Part shown: positions 4,835 to 5,056 of the stretch, piece after piece
How positions within the stretch are numbered: position 1 is the first letter of the stretch
Layout of the letters: the number at the start of each line of letters is the position of its first letter
Source of the DNA: Frankiaceae bacterium
GTDB lineage: Bacteria > Actinomycetota > Actinomycetes > Frankiales > Frankiaceae
Length of the DNA stretch: 5,056 nt
Reading direction: 5' to 3'
Assembly (NCBI GenBank): GCA_030840885.1
Contig: JAVEDQ010000546.1
Span: 1 to 5,056 of the forward strand
Made by a program: the position numbers and the translations under genes
The notes under the pieces: generated by a model
Databases searched by the model: none
What the model saw: the letters and a program-made list of their open reading frames with translations, nothing else
Told to the model about the DNA's origin: nothing

Positions 4835-5056
4835 CTAGAGCGGGTCGCGTACCAGCGGGCAGCTCATGCAGCGCGGTCCGCCGCGGCCGGAGCCGAGCTC
4901 CGACCCGGCGATCGGCACCACTTCGATACCTGCGTCCTCGAGGCGGGCGTTGGTCTCGACGTTCCGCTCGTAGCCGACGACCAGCCGCGGCGCCAGGGCG
5001 AGCGTGTTGTTGCCGTCGTCCCACTGCTCGCGCTCGGCCGTCACCGGGTCCAGTCC
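4835..5056 (-). CDS. arcA: Arginine deiminase, C-terminal part (5' end beyond window)
   Basis: Only the last 73 residues are present; the gene enters from the right edge and stops at 4835. Arginine deiminase hydrolyses arginine to citrulline and ammonia in the cytoplasm, the first step of the ATP-yielding arginine deiminase pathway. The fragment holds family landmarks: [10 protein letters not shown] near its start, [11 protein letters not shown], then [22 protein letters not shown] at the end. Cys63 of the fragment (codon 4870-4868) is the catalytic nucleophile that forms the amidino-thiol intermediate, so the visible active site is intact. The end at RDPL is typical for the family. An internal GTG at 5044 is not the start, since the frame stays open to the window edge and the family is about 400 residues. 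Neighbours say nothing about ornithine transcarbamylase or carbamate kinase, which would lie outside if present. Confidence 0.95.
   Translation of the reverse strand, partial: GLDPVTAEREQWDDGNNTLALAPRLVVGYERNVETNARLEDAGIEVVPIAGSELGSGRGGPRCMSCPLVRDPL

Noticed and set aside
1..5056. Mobile element, CRISPR array, tRNA/rRNA or phage-defence system
   Set aside because: No regularly spaced repeats, terminal inverted repeats, transposase/integrase motifs or structural RNA genes other than the riboswitch were seen. The genes have uniform codon use and look chromosomal.

Overview
The window is about 70% G+C, and its coding frames carry G or C at most third codon positions. It has GTG starts, tight gene packing, a c-di-AMP (ydaO-type) riboswitch ahead of a cell-wall peptidase gene, and a Fpg/Nei glycosylase of a distinctive actinobacterial type. 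This points to a chromosomal segment of an actinomycete. I cannot name the genus from the sequence. I see no transposase, integrase, tRNA, rRNA or CRISPR array.

Layout. Bases 1-312 hold no gene I can support. A 59-codon acidic small protein follows on the + strand (313-492). It converges, through a strong bidirectional hairpin terminator (569-600) and a second hairpin (611-632), on a minus-strand NlpC/P60 peptidase gene (679-1191). The roughly 300-base gap between the peptidase and the divergent DNA glycosylase is not empty: on the minus strand it is filled by a ydaO/yuaA c-di-AMP riboswitch (1207-1397) with a plausible promoter upstream. The glycosylase (1491-2348), an RsbW/SpoIIAB-like ATP-binding protein (2488-2889), a geranylgeranyl-reductase-family flavoprotein (2920-4152) and a membrane-anchored DUF5994 protein (4149-4820) all run on the + strand. 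The last two overlap by four bases (ATGA). The window closes with the 3' end of an arginine deiminase gene on the minus strand (4835 to beyond 5056).

How the genes work together. The clearest regulatory unit is the c-di-AMP riboswitch plus wall peptidase, which ties peptidoglycan hydrolysis to turgor and osmotic signalling. The reductase and the DUF5994 protein look co-translated and may act at the membrane together; this is inference. The anti-sigma-like kinase domain has no sigma factor or antagonist beside it here. The DNA repair enzyme, the peptidase and arginine deiminase look like ordinary neighbours rather than one pathway. The most interesting items are the riboswitch that directly abuts the Shine-Dalgarno sequence, the small acidic protein, the unusual lesion-recognition residues of the glycosylase, and the membrane-anchored DUF5994 protein coupled to the reductase.
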